Assembly (NCBI GenBank): GCA_002162755.1
Contig: MAAS01000029.1
Span: 1 to 64,000 of the forward strand
Length of the DNA: 64,000 nt
Direction: 5' to 3'
From: Gammaproteobacteria bacterium 50_400_T64
GTDB taxonomy: Bacteria; Pseudomonadota; Gammaproteobacteria; Pseudomonadales; Porticoccaceae
Below the pieces are notes generated by a model. It made no database searches. It was not told the DNA's origin and saw only the letters and a program-made list of their open reading frames with translations. The position numbers were made by a program, and so were the translations under genes. Positions 1 through 8,410 of this stretch are shown here, piece after piece; the stretch's first letter is position 1; every line of letters begins with the position of its first letter.

Positions 1-741
1 ACATTTAAATAAACCCAGTGGTGCGGCAGCATAGTGGTGGTGCCCGCCGCGCTTGGGAACGATTTTTCCCTTGCTGCCGGAGTAGGCCTGGACGTTAATT
101 TCGTGGGCGTGAAAATAGGCGTCGAGCAGTGAAATATCAATGTATTGCCCTTTGCCCGTTTTATAGCGGTAGAGTAATGCCGCGTTAATAGCGGCGAGGG
201 CGTGGACACCGGCACTGACATCGCCTATGCCGAGCAGTGGAAAGTAAGGTGGCTGTTCGGGGTCGCCGATCATATCCATCACGCCGGAGACGGCCATGGC
301 GATATAGTCGAAGCCGGGGAGGCTCGACAAGGGCCCTGTCTGCCCGAAGGCGGAAATCGAACACATAATAATGTCGGGCTTAATCGCTTTAATAACGTCG
401 TAGCCCAGGCCCATGCGTGAGATGGCACCGGGGGAAAAATTTTCGAGGACGATATCGCAATCTTTAATTACGTCTTTAATTAAGGCCAAACCCTTCGGGT
501 TGCGGATGTCGACGCAGATACTTTTCTTACCGCGACTCTGCTGAATAAAATAACCACTGCGGCCTTTACGGCGATAGGGTAAAAGGCGCACGGGGTCACC
601 TTCGGGCATCAGTTCAACCTTAATGACCTCGGCACCCATTTCGGCCATTAGGCGGGTGGTGGTTGGCCCGGCGAGAAACTGGGTAAAGTCGAGGATGCGA
701 TAACCGTCGAGTATGTGTTTTGGTGCGTCATTCTGTTCCAT
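1..741 (-). CDS. CaiB/BaiF family CoA-transferase (C-terminus cut by window edge)
   Basis: The first 247 codons of a class III CoA-transferase, which moves CoA between acyl-CoA and a free carboxylic acid in the cytoplasm. The start is the ATG whose complement ends at 741. The protein opens with an LDGYRILDFTQFLAGP segment typical of the family. The likely catalytic Asp is D174 in a GIGDVSAGVH motif, aligned with Asp169 of formyl-CoA transferase. It is the last gene of a run of four paralogues on this strand, separated from the next by 383 bp that hold a dispersed repeat. The substrate cannot be told from sequence. The family is clear; the C-terminal third lies outside the window. Confidence 0.93.
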   Translation of the reverse strand, partial: MEQNDAPKHILDGYRILDFTQFLAGPTTTRLMAEMGAEVIKVELMPEGDPVRLLPYRRKGRSGYFIQQSRGKKSICVDIRNPKGLALIKDVIKDCDIVLENFSPGAISRMGLGYDVIKAIKPDIIMCSISAFGQTGPLSSLPGFDYIAMAVSGVMDMIGDPEQPPYFPLLGIGDVSAGVHALAAINAALLYRYKTGKGQYIDISLLDAYFHAHEINVQAYSGSKGKIVPKRGGHHHYAAAPLGLFKC

Positions 742-864
742 GGAATCAGCCCTTGATTTTGATTATTGTTGGTATGAGTCAGGGGCTCTGGGGTATTGCT
801 TTTGTCTTTGTTTTGTCAGAGACCCAAATATTATTTTTAAATAAACTGCTGGGGTAGAGGAAAA

Positions 865-1042
865 GGCTACCCTTTACTCATGACCGTCGGAGGCATGGAT
901 GCCGATAACGACGACTGCACGGCCAACAGTAGGCGCTGTGAGGCGATGCAGAAGGTAGAGCGCCAAGAGTAGGTGCTTTAGGCAACGCAGGATGCCAAAG
1001 CCGAGCGTACAAGGATGTATTTACAGCGTGTCATGTGTGAAG
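865..1042 (+). repeat. Dispersed intergenic repeat, family 1, long copy
   Basis: Occupies most of the 742-1124 gap between two CoA-transferase genes; I see no gene there. Its two ends match, in order, the element at 17911-18010 on the opposite strand. The left block contains CATGACCGT, GGAGGCA and GGATGCCGA. The right block contains AGCGTACA, GTATTTACAGCG and GTCATG. This copy carries about 80 extra bases in the middle, including a second GGATGCC, so it may be a partly duplicated or rearranged version of the shorter copy. Confidence 0.75.
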
Positions 1043-1124
1043 AGTCGTCTTTTTTCCCGTTTTATTATTTAAAGTGCCGAAGTTGAGCGAGCGCACAAAG
1101 CAACTCGCTCACATGTTCATCTCG

Positions 1125-2345
1125 TTAAACAGCTTTTTGAAACAGCACCTTCTTTTCTTTTAATTCAGCGATTTTAGCCGCATCGTATTTAAGGAAAGTG
1201 GTGAGCAGTTCATCATTGTGCTGGCCCAGCGTCGGCGCGATGATATCTTTCGGCACCTCATACTTCGAAAAACGCAGTGGCATGCCGGGGATTTGAAACT
1301 CGCCGAGAATCGGGTCTTCAATAGTGCGAATTACCTCCCGTTCAATCATGTGGGGGTGCTCCATGGCCTGGGGCACGGTGAGCAGGGGTGCTACGGGAAT
1401 ACGCGCCTTTTCCAGCTTCGCCAGTGCGGCGGCATCGCTGTCTTGCGCCTGCAGCCATTGTTCAATTTCGGCAACCATAGCGGGCAGGTTTTCGATGCGA
1501 TCTTCGTTTTCTTTAAAACGCGGATCTTCGATCATGTCTTCTCTGTCCATCGCTCGGCACAGCACTGGCCATTGATGGAGCAGCGCGAGAATCACCAAAT
1601 GACTTTCTTTGGATTTGAAGATGCCCGTCGGTGCCACTGCGTAATGCTGCGAGCCATTGCGGCGGGGGACAATTTTTCCCTTGCTGGCAGAGTAGGCCTG
1701 AATACTCACTTCGTGGTGATGGAAATAGGTGTCGAGTAAAGAGATGTCGAGGTACTGGCCACCGTTGTTGCGGCGCTCCCTTTCGAGCAGGGCGTAGCCA
1801 ATGGCGGTCAGTGCATGCACGCCGGTGCCGATATCGCCAAAGGCGAGCATGGTCATTGAAGGGGCTTTATCGGGCTCGCCGATCAAATCGGTCACCGCCG
1901 CGTAGGCCTGGGCAATGTAGTCAAAACCGGGGTGGGCAGCCAGCGGGCCTTCTTGCCCAAAGGCGGAAATGGCACACATAATAATATTCGGGTTAATGTC
2001 TTTTACTACGTCCCAACCCAGGCCCATGCGCTCGATAACACCGGGGGCGAAGTTCTGAATTATTACGTCACATTCTTTAATCAGCGCTTTGACAATTTCA
2101 ATACCTTCGGGGCTTTTTAAATCCAGACAAATACTTTTTTTGCCGCGATTTTGCTGAATAAAATAAGCACTGCGGCGTTCTTTATTTGAAAAAGGAAAAG
2201 TCCGCACCGGGTCGCCGTGGGGGCCGCCCTCGACTTTAATCACTTCCGCGCCCATTTGTACCATCAGGTTGGTGGCGGCGGGGCCGGCCAGGTATTGGGA
2301 CAAGTCCAGTACCCGGTAGCCGTCCATTACATGTGTAGGTTTCAT
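1125..2345 (-). CDS. CaiB/BaiF family CoA-transferase
   Basis: A full-length class III CoA-transferase of 406 aa, the usual family size. It starts at the ATG ending at 2345 and begins MKPTHVMDGYRVLDLSQYLAGP. The expected catalytic Asp is D171 in the FGDIGTGVHA motif. The N-terminal CoA-binding stretch GAEVIKVE and the conserved block QQNRGKKSICLDL are present. It is about as similar to its two full-length neighbours as they are to each other, with shared blocks such as PGFDYIAQAYA, so the run looks like old tandem duplication followed by divergence. Its C-terminus ends in a Lys/Glu-rich tail (ELKEKKVLFQKAV) not shared with the others. The substrate is unknown; an acyl-CoA:carboxylate transferase role in catabolism is the safest reading. 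Confidence 0.95.
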   Translation of the reverse strand: MKPTHVMDGYRVLDLSQYLAGPAATNLMVQMGAEVIKVEGGPHGDPVRTFPFSNKERRSAYFIQQNRGKKSICLDLKSPEGIEIVKALIKECDVIIQNFAPGVIERMGLGWDVVKDINPNIIMCAISAFGQEGPLAAHPGFDYIAQAYAAVTDLIGEPDKAPSMTMLAFGDIGTGVHALTAIGYALLERERRNNGGQYLDISLLDTYFHHHEVSIQAYSASKGKIVPRRNGSQHYAVAPTGIFKSKESHLVILALLHQWPVLCRAMDREDMIEDPRFKENEDRIENLPAMVAEIEQWLQAQDSDAAALAKLEKARIPVAPLLTVPQAMEHPHMIEREVIRTIEDPILGEFQIPGMPLRFSKYEVPKDIIAPTLGQHNDELLTTFLKYDAAKIAELKEKKVLFQKAV

Positions 2346-2424
2346 TGTGTTCTCTTTAATTTTTTAATGTGTCGTTCAACCGTTTTTTCGGGTTGATTCT
2401 ATAGTGCTGACTTAGTGCGCTGCT

Positions 2425-3642
2425 TTAATGGGGCTTGCTGGTCAGTATGCCAGCGTCTTCCAGCGCGCTAATTTGATCATCACTGTAGGACAACCACTCA
2501 CTGAGAATTTCACGGTTTTGCTCGCCGAGAAAAGGTGCTTCAAGGGGCAGCAGGTCGGGGTGATTCGAAAACTTCAGCGGCATGCCGGGCATGTCAAACT
2601 CACCGAGCAAGCGATCTTTTACAGTACGCACCGTACCGCGCGCGCGGTGGTGGGGGTGGTCGATGGCCTGGGGCACGGTAAGTACCGGGGCGACCGGCAC
2701 ACGCACGGCCTGTAGGGCGGCGATGGCGTCTTCATCGGTGGCAAAGCGCTGCAGCCAGCCTTCGATGACAACGATCAGTTGCTTGAGGTTTTCCAGTCGC
2801 GCTTCGTTAGTGCCAAATAGCGGGTCGTCGGTCAGGTCTTCACGGCCCATGGCTTTGCACAGTACGGGCCACTGGTGGAGCAGGGCGAGAATCATAATGT
2901 AGCCTTGAGGCCCCTGAAAAATACCGGTGGGTGCTACGGCGTAGTGGTGGGAACCATTGCGGCGCGGCACGATTTTGCCCTTACTGGCAGAGTAGGCCTG
3001 CACGTTGACTTCGTGCTGATGGAAGTAGCAGTCGAGCAGGCTGATATCGAGGTGTTGACCAACGCCGGTACGGTGGGCGTCGAGCAGAGCAAAGCTCAGA
3101 GCCCCTGCTGCGTGTACGCCGGTGGTGACATCGCCAATGCCGAGCATGGGCAGGCTGGGCGGGGAGTCGGGCTCACCAATCACCGAGGTCACGCCAGCGT
3201 AGGCCTGGGCGATGTAGTCAAAACCGGGCAAGTGGCTGAGGGGGCCGGTTTGGCCGAAGGCGGAAATTGAGCACATCACCAATTTGGGGTTGAGTTTGTG
3301 AACCTCTTCCCAGCTGAAGCCGATACGTCCGATCACGCCGGGGGCGAAGTTCTCTATCAGTACATCGCACTCTTTAATCAGGTCGGCTAGCACCTGTTTG
3401 CTCTGCTCATTTTTAATGTCGATGCAGAGGCTTTTTTTGCCGCGATTTTGCTGCACGAAATAGGCGCTGCGCTTCTCTTTACTGCGATAGGGAAAGGAGC
3501 GGCTGGGGTCACCGTAGGGCGACATTTCAACTTTAATAATTTCAGCACCCATCTCAGCCATCAGCCGTGTTGCGGTTGGCCCGGCGAGGTATTGGGTGAA
3601 GTCGATGATTTTATAGCCATCGAGAATGGGTTGGGAGGACAT
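2425..3642 (-). CDS. CaiB/BaiF family CoA-transferase
   Basis: A class III CoA-transferase of 405 aa. The likely catalytic Asp is D171 in GIGDVTTGVHA, and the family blocks LAGPTATRLMAEMGAEIIKVE and QQNRGKKSLCIDI are intact. It has its own 79-bp gap to the downstream paralogue and 126 bp to the upstream one, so the four genes are not tightly coupled and each could have its own ribosome entry or promoter. All paralogues keep the active-site motif, which argues against decay and for four related but distinct substrates or four steps. Partner dehydrogenases are not in the window. Confidence 0.95.
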   Translation of the reverse strand: MSSQPILDGYKIIDFTQYLAGPTATRLMAEMGAEIIKVEMSPYGDPSRSFPYRSKEKRSAYFVQQNRGKKSLCIDIKNEQSKQVLADLIKECDVLIENFAPGVIGRIGFSWEEVHKLNPKLVMCSISAFGQTGPLSHLPGFDYIAQAYAGVTSVIGEPDSPPSLPMLGIGDVTTGVHAAGALSFALLDAHRTGVGQHLDISLLDCYFHQHEVNVQAYSASKGKIVPRRNGSHHYAVAPTGIFQGPQGYIMILALLHQWPVLCKAMGREDLTDDPLFGTNEARLENLKQLIVVIEGWLQRFATDEDAIAALQAVRVPVAPVLTVPQAIDHPHHRARGTVRTVKDRLLGEFDMPGMPLKFSNHPDLLPLEAPFLGEQNREILSEWLSYSDDQISALEDAGILTSKPH

Positions 3643-3768
3643 GCTTTTACTCCGTGGGTCGCACTGCGCGCATTATTGATAAATGCAGAGCAAGCGTGAT
3701 AATAATTGTTGGGTTAATCCCCGACCCTTTTTACAGGGGCCGGGGCACTGTCAATTTTAGAGGGTGAG

Positions 3769-4995
3769 TTAACCGGCCTTGTTAACCACAGGCTCGTCGG
3801 CGAGTACGCCTTCATCGCGCAGGGTCTGAATATCACCGTCGGCATAACCCAGGCTATTTAACACCTCGTTATTGTGCTCGCCGAGAAAGGCCGCTTGCAG
3901 GTCGGGAAACTCGGGAAAGGCGGAAAAGCGCAGTGGCATACCGGGTACTTTAATGTCGCCAAAGGCGCGGTCAGTCACCGTGCGTACCGTTTGACGGGCG
4001 ATGAGGTGGGGGTGGGCCATGGCTTCGGGCACGCTGAGTACGGGGGCTACCGGTACGTGATTTTCTTGCAGAATACGCACCGCTTCGTCGTCGCTCTCGG
4101 TGGTGGCTAGCCAGGCTTCAATAGCGTCGACCAGCACTTGTTTGTGCTCGGTGCGCCCGGCGTTATCGACAAAACGGGGGTCGTCGTCAAATTCTTCTTT
4201 GCCGATGACCTTGAGTAGATTTTTCCACTGGTTGCCGATGGCAATAATCACCAGGTATTTCTCTTTACCTTTAAACATGCCCAGTGGTGCGACGGCAAAA
4301 TGGTGGGCGCCGGAGCGGTGGGGTACGAGTGCGCCATCGCTACCATCGTAGCCCTGCACGTTAATTTCGTGACAGTGGAAGAGGCAGTCGAGCAGAGTAA
4401 TGTCGAGGTGCTGGCCGCTGCCGCCGCGCTCGCGGTGAAACAGGGCTGCAGTAATAGCGCCGTAGGCGTGGGCACCGGTGGACACGTCGCCAAGACCGAG
4501 GCCGGCAAAATAGGGTGAGCCGTGCTCCTCGCCGATCATATCGATCACACCGGCGTAAGCCTGGGCAATGTAGTCAAAACCGGGCAGGTGAGATAGCTCA
4601 CCAGTTTGGCCGAAGGCGGAAATCGAGCACATCACCAGCTTGGGGTTAATGGCGCTGAGGGTGTCGTAGTCGATGCCCAGGCGCTTCATCACACCGGGGG
4701 TGAAGTTTTCGACCACCACATCAACATCGGCCACGAGTTTGTGGATGACCTCCTGGGCACGGGGGTCACGTAAATCCAGGCAGATCGATTTTTTACCGCG
4801 ATTTTGCTGAATATAGTAGCCACTGCGGCCATCTTTCAGTGCGGGCATGCCGCGCACCATATCGCCACCGGGTGCGGCTTCGACTTTAATGACCTCGGCG
4901 CCGGTTTCGACCATTAAACGGGTGCAAGTGGGGCCGGCGAGAACGTGGGTAAAGTCGAGGACTTTAATGCCGTCCAGAACGTGTTTTCTAGTCAT
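3769..4995 (-). CDS. CaiB/BaiF family CoA-transferase
   Basis: A class III CoA-transferase of 408 aa and the first gene of the minus-strand run. D170 in GLGDVSTGAHA is the expected catalytic residue. It is the most divergent of the four: it has APGGDMVRG where two of the others have DPxRxxPY-type sequence, and DGSDGALVPHRSG where they have SxSKGKIVPxR, so its substrate pocket probably differs. It reads away from the amidohydrolase at 5411, with a 415-bp shared upstream region. The acyl substrate cannot be assigned. Confidence 0.95.
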   Translation of the reverse strand: MTRKHVLDGIKVLDFTHVLAGPTCTRLMVETGAEVIKVEAAPGGDMVRGMPALKDGRSGYYIQQNRGKKSICLDLRDPRAQEVIHKLVADVDVVVENFTPGVMKRLGIDYDTLSAINPKLVMCSISAFGQTGELSHLPGFDYIAQAYAGVIDMIGEEHGSPYFAGLGLGDVSTGAHAYGAITAALFHRERGGSGQHLDITLLDCLFHCHEINVQGYDGSDGALVPHRSGAHHFAVAPLGMFKGKEKYLVIIAIGNQWKNLLKVIGKEEFDDDPRFVDNAGRTEHKQVLVDAIEAWLATTESDDEAVRILQENHVPVAPVLSVPEAMAHPHLIARQTVRTVTDRAFGDIKVPGMPLRFSAFPEFPDLQAAFLGEHNNEVLNSLGYADGDIQTLRDEGVLADEPVVNKAG

Positions 4996-5410
4996 CGTAA
5001 AAATTCCTGTTAATTTTAATAAGTGATAGGTGTAAATCGGAAGTAAAAGGTTGATGTCGGGGTGCTGAGGGAGGCATTACTTTTATAGGTATTTAAAAGG
5101 TTGGTGTTACAGCCTTTATTTGCTGCTTGCCCTCTGATTAATCACTACGCTGTATTAGTGAGCTACCCTGCGAAAAATTGAAAGTTGATGCTACTCGTGG
5201 TGCTTGCGCGGTGCAATTATTTTTCTAATTTCGATTTAAGTCGTTTGGTAAGGGTTTTTGACCGATTCTTCCAGAACTCGTTAGCCAAGTTTGGTTCTCG
5301 GTTGTGTCTATTTATCATTTCCAAAAGCTATATACTTAATGAATAAAATTTATAAACCGACTTATTTAATACGACCTACTGAAGATTTCTCACTAAAGGA
5401 TGGAGGACTT
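4996..5410. promoter_or_regulatory. Divergent upstream region between CoA-transferase run and amidohydrolase
   Basis: No gene is visible here. The region separates two divergently read transcription units and should hold both promoters. It contains an inverted repeat TCACTA (5142-5147) with TAGTGA (5156-5161), an 8-bp spaced palindrome that could bind a dimeric regulator. The amidohydrolase ribosome binding site GGAGG lies at 5402-5406. No regulator gene is adjacent, so the controlling protein is unknown. The reading frame stays open upstream of 5411 as far as 5291, but I treat that stretch as untranslated. Confidence 0.45.
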
Positions 5411-7147
5411 ATGTCTGACTTCGATACGATAATTAAAGGCGGCACTATTATTGATGGCACGCGCCATCGCGAACGATTTGTGGGCGATATTGGCATTAAA
5501 GACGGCTTAATCGCCGAAATTGCTGTCGATGGACTCGATGCCGGTCGCGCTGACAACGTCATTGAAGCCACGGGCATGAATGTCGTGCCGGGCTACGTTG
5601 ACTTGCACACTCACTACGATGGCCAGCTGTTATGGGACCCTTACCTGAGCTGCTCAAGCTGGCACGGTGTGACGTCTATGGCCATTGGTAACTGTGGTTT
5701 CGGTTTTGCCCCGGCCCGCCCCCACGAGCAAGAGCGTTTAATGCTGTCGATGGAGCGCGTTGAAGCGATTCCCTTGGCGACCATGAAAGCGGGTATGGAC
5801 TGGGACTGGGAAACATTCCCCGAATGGCTCGACTCCCTTGAGCGTCGCCCGAAAGGCGTTAACGTGATGAGCTTTGTGCCGCTCAACCCATTGATGGTTT
5901 ACGTCATGGGCATGGAAGGCGCGAAAACTCGCGAACCCACTAAAGAAGAACTGGCTGAAATGCTGCGCATGATGGAAGAGTCTCTCGACGCCGGCGGTGT
6001 GGGTTACACCATGCAGCGTCTGGGTGACGGTTTCACCTCAGTACAGCGCGATTACGACGGTACGCCCATGCCGACAGACACTATGTCTGACGAGCTGGTG
6101 CTGGAGTTTGCCAAAGTATTGAAAGGTCGTGGTGAAGGCATTATTCAGCTCACCCAGGCGAAAGATGATGTGGTGTCTGATCTCGACTTTGGTGCCGATT
6201 TGGCTGAAGCCAGTGGCTGCCCGGTATTGTGGAACGCCGTACAGGTCAATGAACGCCATCCTCACCAGCATCGTCGCATGCTGCGCTGGGTAAATGAGCA
6301 GCGTGAAAAAGGCCACGAAATCTGGATGCAGGCGATTACTACGCCGAATGAGCTGCGCTTTATGCTCGACGACTTTAACCTCTTTGACGGCAATGGTGCA
6401 TGGCGCAATGTGACCATCGGTGATGTTGAAACCCGCATGGAAAAAATGAAAGACCCTGAATTACGTGCCGCCGTTCGGGAAGACTACGACCACGGTAGCG
6501 CGCCTTTTGTGACTGGCCCGGTTGCTGAACTGCTGGTTGACTCTGTGGTGAATGAAGAAAACCAGGTCTATGTCGGTATGACCGTTGCTGAACTTGGCGC
6601 CTCAATGGGCAAGCACCCCTCGGACGCTATGCTCGATTTATCGATTAGTGAAAAACTCAAAACCGTCTTCTACGTGGTGCCCTTCAATTACGACGAAGGT
6701 CTGCTGAATGAAATTCTTGAGAATGAGTGGACAGTGCCGGGCTTATCCGACGGTGGCGCTCACACCAAGTTCCTGAATTACGGTCGTTATCCGACCAATA
6801 TGATCGAGACTATTGTGCGTGAGCGTGGCTCTTACACGTTGGAAGAGGCGCATTACCGCCTTGCGGCTGTCCCTGCAATGGCTGCGGGCTTCCATGATCG
6901 CGGCACCCTGGAAGTGGGTCGTGCAGCGGATATCGTGATTTATGATTATGAAAACCTCAAAGTACTTCCTTGTGAAATTGTTCACGACCTGCCCGGCAAC
7001 GAGTGGCGTTATGTTAACCACGCAGAAGGTTATCGCTACGTTATTGTTAATGGTGAGCCGATCTTTATTGACGGTGAATGTACCGGTGCTACCCCGGGGC
7101 AATTACTGCGCCATGGGCAAGCTCGGGAAGCCGCTAAAGTGGCTTAG
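5411..7147 (+). CDS. D-aminoacylase-type amidohydrolase (N-acyl-D-amino-acid deacylase family)
   Basis: A metal-dependent amidohydrolase of 578 aa. I start it at the ATG at 5411 because GGAGG sits just upstream; a frame running back to 5291 has no ribosome site and adds a segment the family lacks. Metal ligands typical of D-aminoacylases are visible: H66 and H68 in DLHTHYD, C95 in GNCGFG and D447 in SDGGAHT. The family hydrolyses N-acyl-D-amino acids, dihydropyrimidines and other cyclic or linear amides, so the exact substrate is open. It is followed by a strong terminator at 7201. Its placement opposite four CoA-transferases suggests it releases or opens a compound later activated with CoA, which is inference. 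Confidence 0.9.
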   Translation: MSDFDTIIKGGTIIDGTRHRERFVGDIGIKDGLIAEIAVDGLDAGRADNVIEATGMNVVPGYVDLHTHYDGQLLWDPYLSCSSWHGVTSMAIGNCGFGFAPARPHEQERLMLSMERVEAIPLATMKAGMDWDWETFPEWLDSLERRPKGVNVMSFVPLNPLMVYVMGMEGAKTREPTKEELAEMLRMMEESLDAGGVGYTMQRLGDGFTSVQRDYDGTPMPTDTMSDELVLEFAKVLKGRGEGIIQLTQAKDDVVSDLDFGADLAEASGCPVLWNAVQVNERHPHQHRRMLRWVNEQREKGHEIWMQAITTPNELRFMLDDFNLFDGNGAWRNVTIGDVETRMEKMKDPELRAAVREDYDHGSAPFVTGPVAELLVDSVVNEENQVYVGMTVAELGASMGKHPSDAMLDLSISEKLKTVFYVVPFNYDEGLLNEILENEWTVPGLSDGGAHTKFLNYGRYPTNMIETIVRERGSYTLEEAHYRLAAVPAMAAGFHDRGTLEVGRAADIVIYDYENLKVLPCEIVHDLPGNEWRYVNHAEGYRYVIVNGEPIFIDGECTGATPGQLLRHGQAREAAKVA

Positions 7148-7200
7148 TTTAAGTCGCTGGTTTTAAACCACGTCAGCTAAAGTGCTTATTACAAGCGTAT

Positions 7201-7232
7201 AAAAAAACCGGAGTTTAGGCTCCGGTTTTTTT
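7201..7232. terminator. Rho-independent terminator after amidohydrolase
   Basis: Perfect 13-bp stem, 7201-7213 with 7220-7232, loop TTTAGG. The A-run on one side and T-run on the other make it usable from both strands. It lies 53 bp past the stop of the amidohydrolase. Confidence 0.9.
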
Positions 7233-7331
7233 ATGGATGGCTATTGGGCTCTCTGGGGGAAGTTTTTTGGACATTCCCGTTGAGCTAAGGCAAGGTTCGT
7301 TTAATAAGGAAAAATAATTCGGCGCTATTTT

Positions 7332-8375
7332 ATGAAAGTATTTACCACCATTCCCCAGGATAATTTGGGCAAAGTACCTGCCGCTGCTCGGGCGATTGAG
7401 GCCGATGGTTACGACGGCATTATGACCATGGAAAATGCCCACGATCCTTTTCTTCCTTTGGCTGTTGCCGCGACGGCAACGGAGAAAGTCGAGCTGATTA
7501 CCGGCATCGCCATTGCTTTTGCCCGTAGCCCCATGTCGGCAGCGAATATCGGCTGGGATTTACAGGCTGCCTCCGGCGGACGCTTTGTGATGGGCCTGGG
7601 TAGTCAAATTAAAGCCCACAATTTACGCCGCTTTAGTGTGCCCTGGTCGCCCCCCGCACCGCGTATGCGTGAATATGTGCAAGCTTTGCGCGCTATTTGG
7701 GCTTGCTGGAAAGGCGACGGCAAACTGAATTTTTGCGGTGAACATTACCAGTTCACCTTGATGACACCGAACTTTATCCCCGAAAACTACGAGGCACCCG
7801 CGCCTGCGGTGACCATCGCCGCCGTCGGCCCGGCAATGCTGCGTGTCGCCGGGGAGGTGTGCGATGGCGTGCGTCTGCATCCCTTCTGTACCCGTGCCTA
7901 TCTCGATAACGTAGTGATGCCAAATCTGGAAGAGGGCATGGCCCGCTCTGGCCGTGTGCGTGAGAATTTCGAAATTGCCGGGGGTGGTTTTATTGCCACC
8001 GGCCCCGATCAGCAGGCTGTTGATAAAATGGTCGAGTGGGTGCGTTATCGCCTGGCCTTTTATGCCTCAACGCCTGCTTACTGGCCCGTATTGGCTCAGC
8101 ACGGTCTGGAAGATCTCGGTCAAAAACTCAATACTATGACCAAGGCGGGTGAATGGGATAAGCTCGCCGCCGAAATCCCCGATGACATGGTGCATTTGTT
8201 TGCCGCCATTGGTCGTCACGATGAAATTACCGCTGTTATCGAACAGCGTTTTGGCAAGGGTTCGGATGCCCTATTTGCCAGTGTTGCCACTGCCGTACCG
8301 GCAGATTTGCCGCCGGGGCTGATACAGGATATACAGCGTATCCCCGTTAAATTTACAGGCTTTTCCGGTAATTAA
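7332..8375 (+). CDS. Luciferase-like (LLM) flavin-dependent oxidoreductase, 347 aa
   Basis: A TIM-barrel oxidoreductase of the bacterial luciferase superfamily. It starts at the ATG at 7332 with only a weak ribosome site. Diagnostic stretches are GYDGIMTMENAHDPF near residue 30, ATEKVELITGIAIAFARSP near 60 and SGGRFVMGLGSQ near 90. The pattern resembles the subfamily often annotated as F420-dependent, MSMEG_2256 type. Most gammaproteobacteria do not make F420, so FMN or FAD supplied by a reductase is more likely here. Such enzymes hydroxylate or oxidatively cleave organic substrates. The next gene, 35 bp on, is a second family member, and the two are probably co-transcribed. Confidence 0.88.
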   Translation: MKVFTTIPQDNLGKVPAAARAIEADGYDGIMTMENAHDPFLPLAVAATATEKVELITGIAIAFARSPMSAANIGWDLQAASGGRFVMGLGSQIKAHNLRRFSVPWSPPAPRMREYVQALRAIWACWKGDGKLNFCGEHYQFTLMTPNFIPENYEAPAPAVTIAAVGPAMLRVAGEVCDGVRLHPFCTRAYLDNVVMPNLEEGMARSGRVRENFEIAGGGFIATGPDQQAVDKMVEWVRYRLAFYASTPAYWPVLAQHGLEDLGQKLNTMTKAGEWDKLAAEIPDDMVHLFAAIGRHDEITAVIEQRFGKGSDALFASVATAVPADLPPGLIQDIQRIPVKFTGFSGN

Positions 8376-8410
8376 TCTGCCGGTAATCATGATTTTATAA
8401 AGGAGACAGC

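Noticed and set aside
1218-1739. Long plus-strand open frames opposite the CoA-transferases (also at 2875-3270 and 3874-4110)
   Set aside because: They are antisense shadows of conserved genes, a result of codon bias; none has a domain.
5291-5410. N-terminal extension of the first amidohydrolase
   Set aside because: The longer frame has no ribosome site and the added residues do not resemble the family; GGAGG directly before 5411 decides the start.
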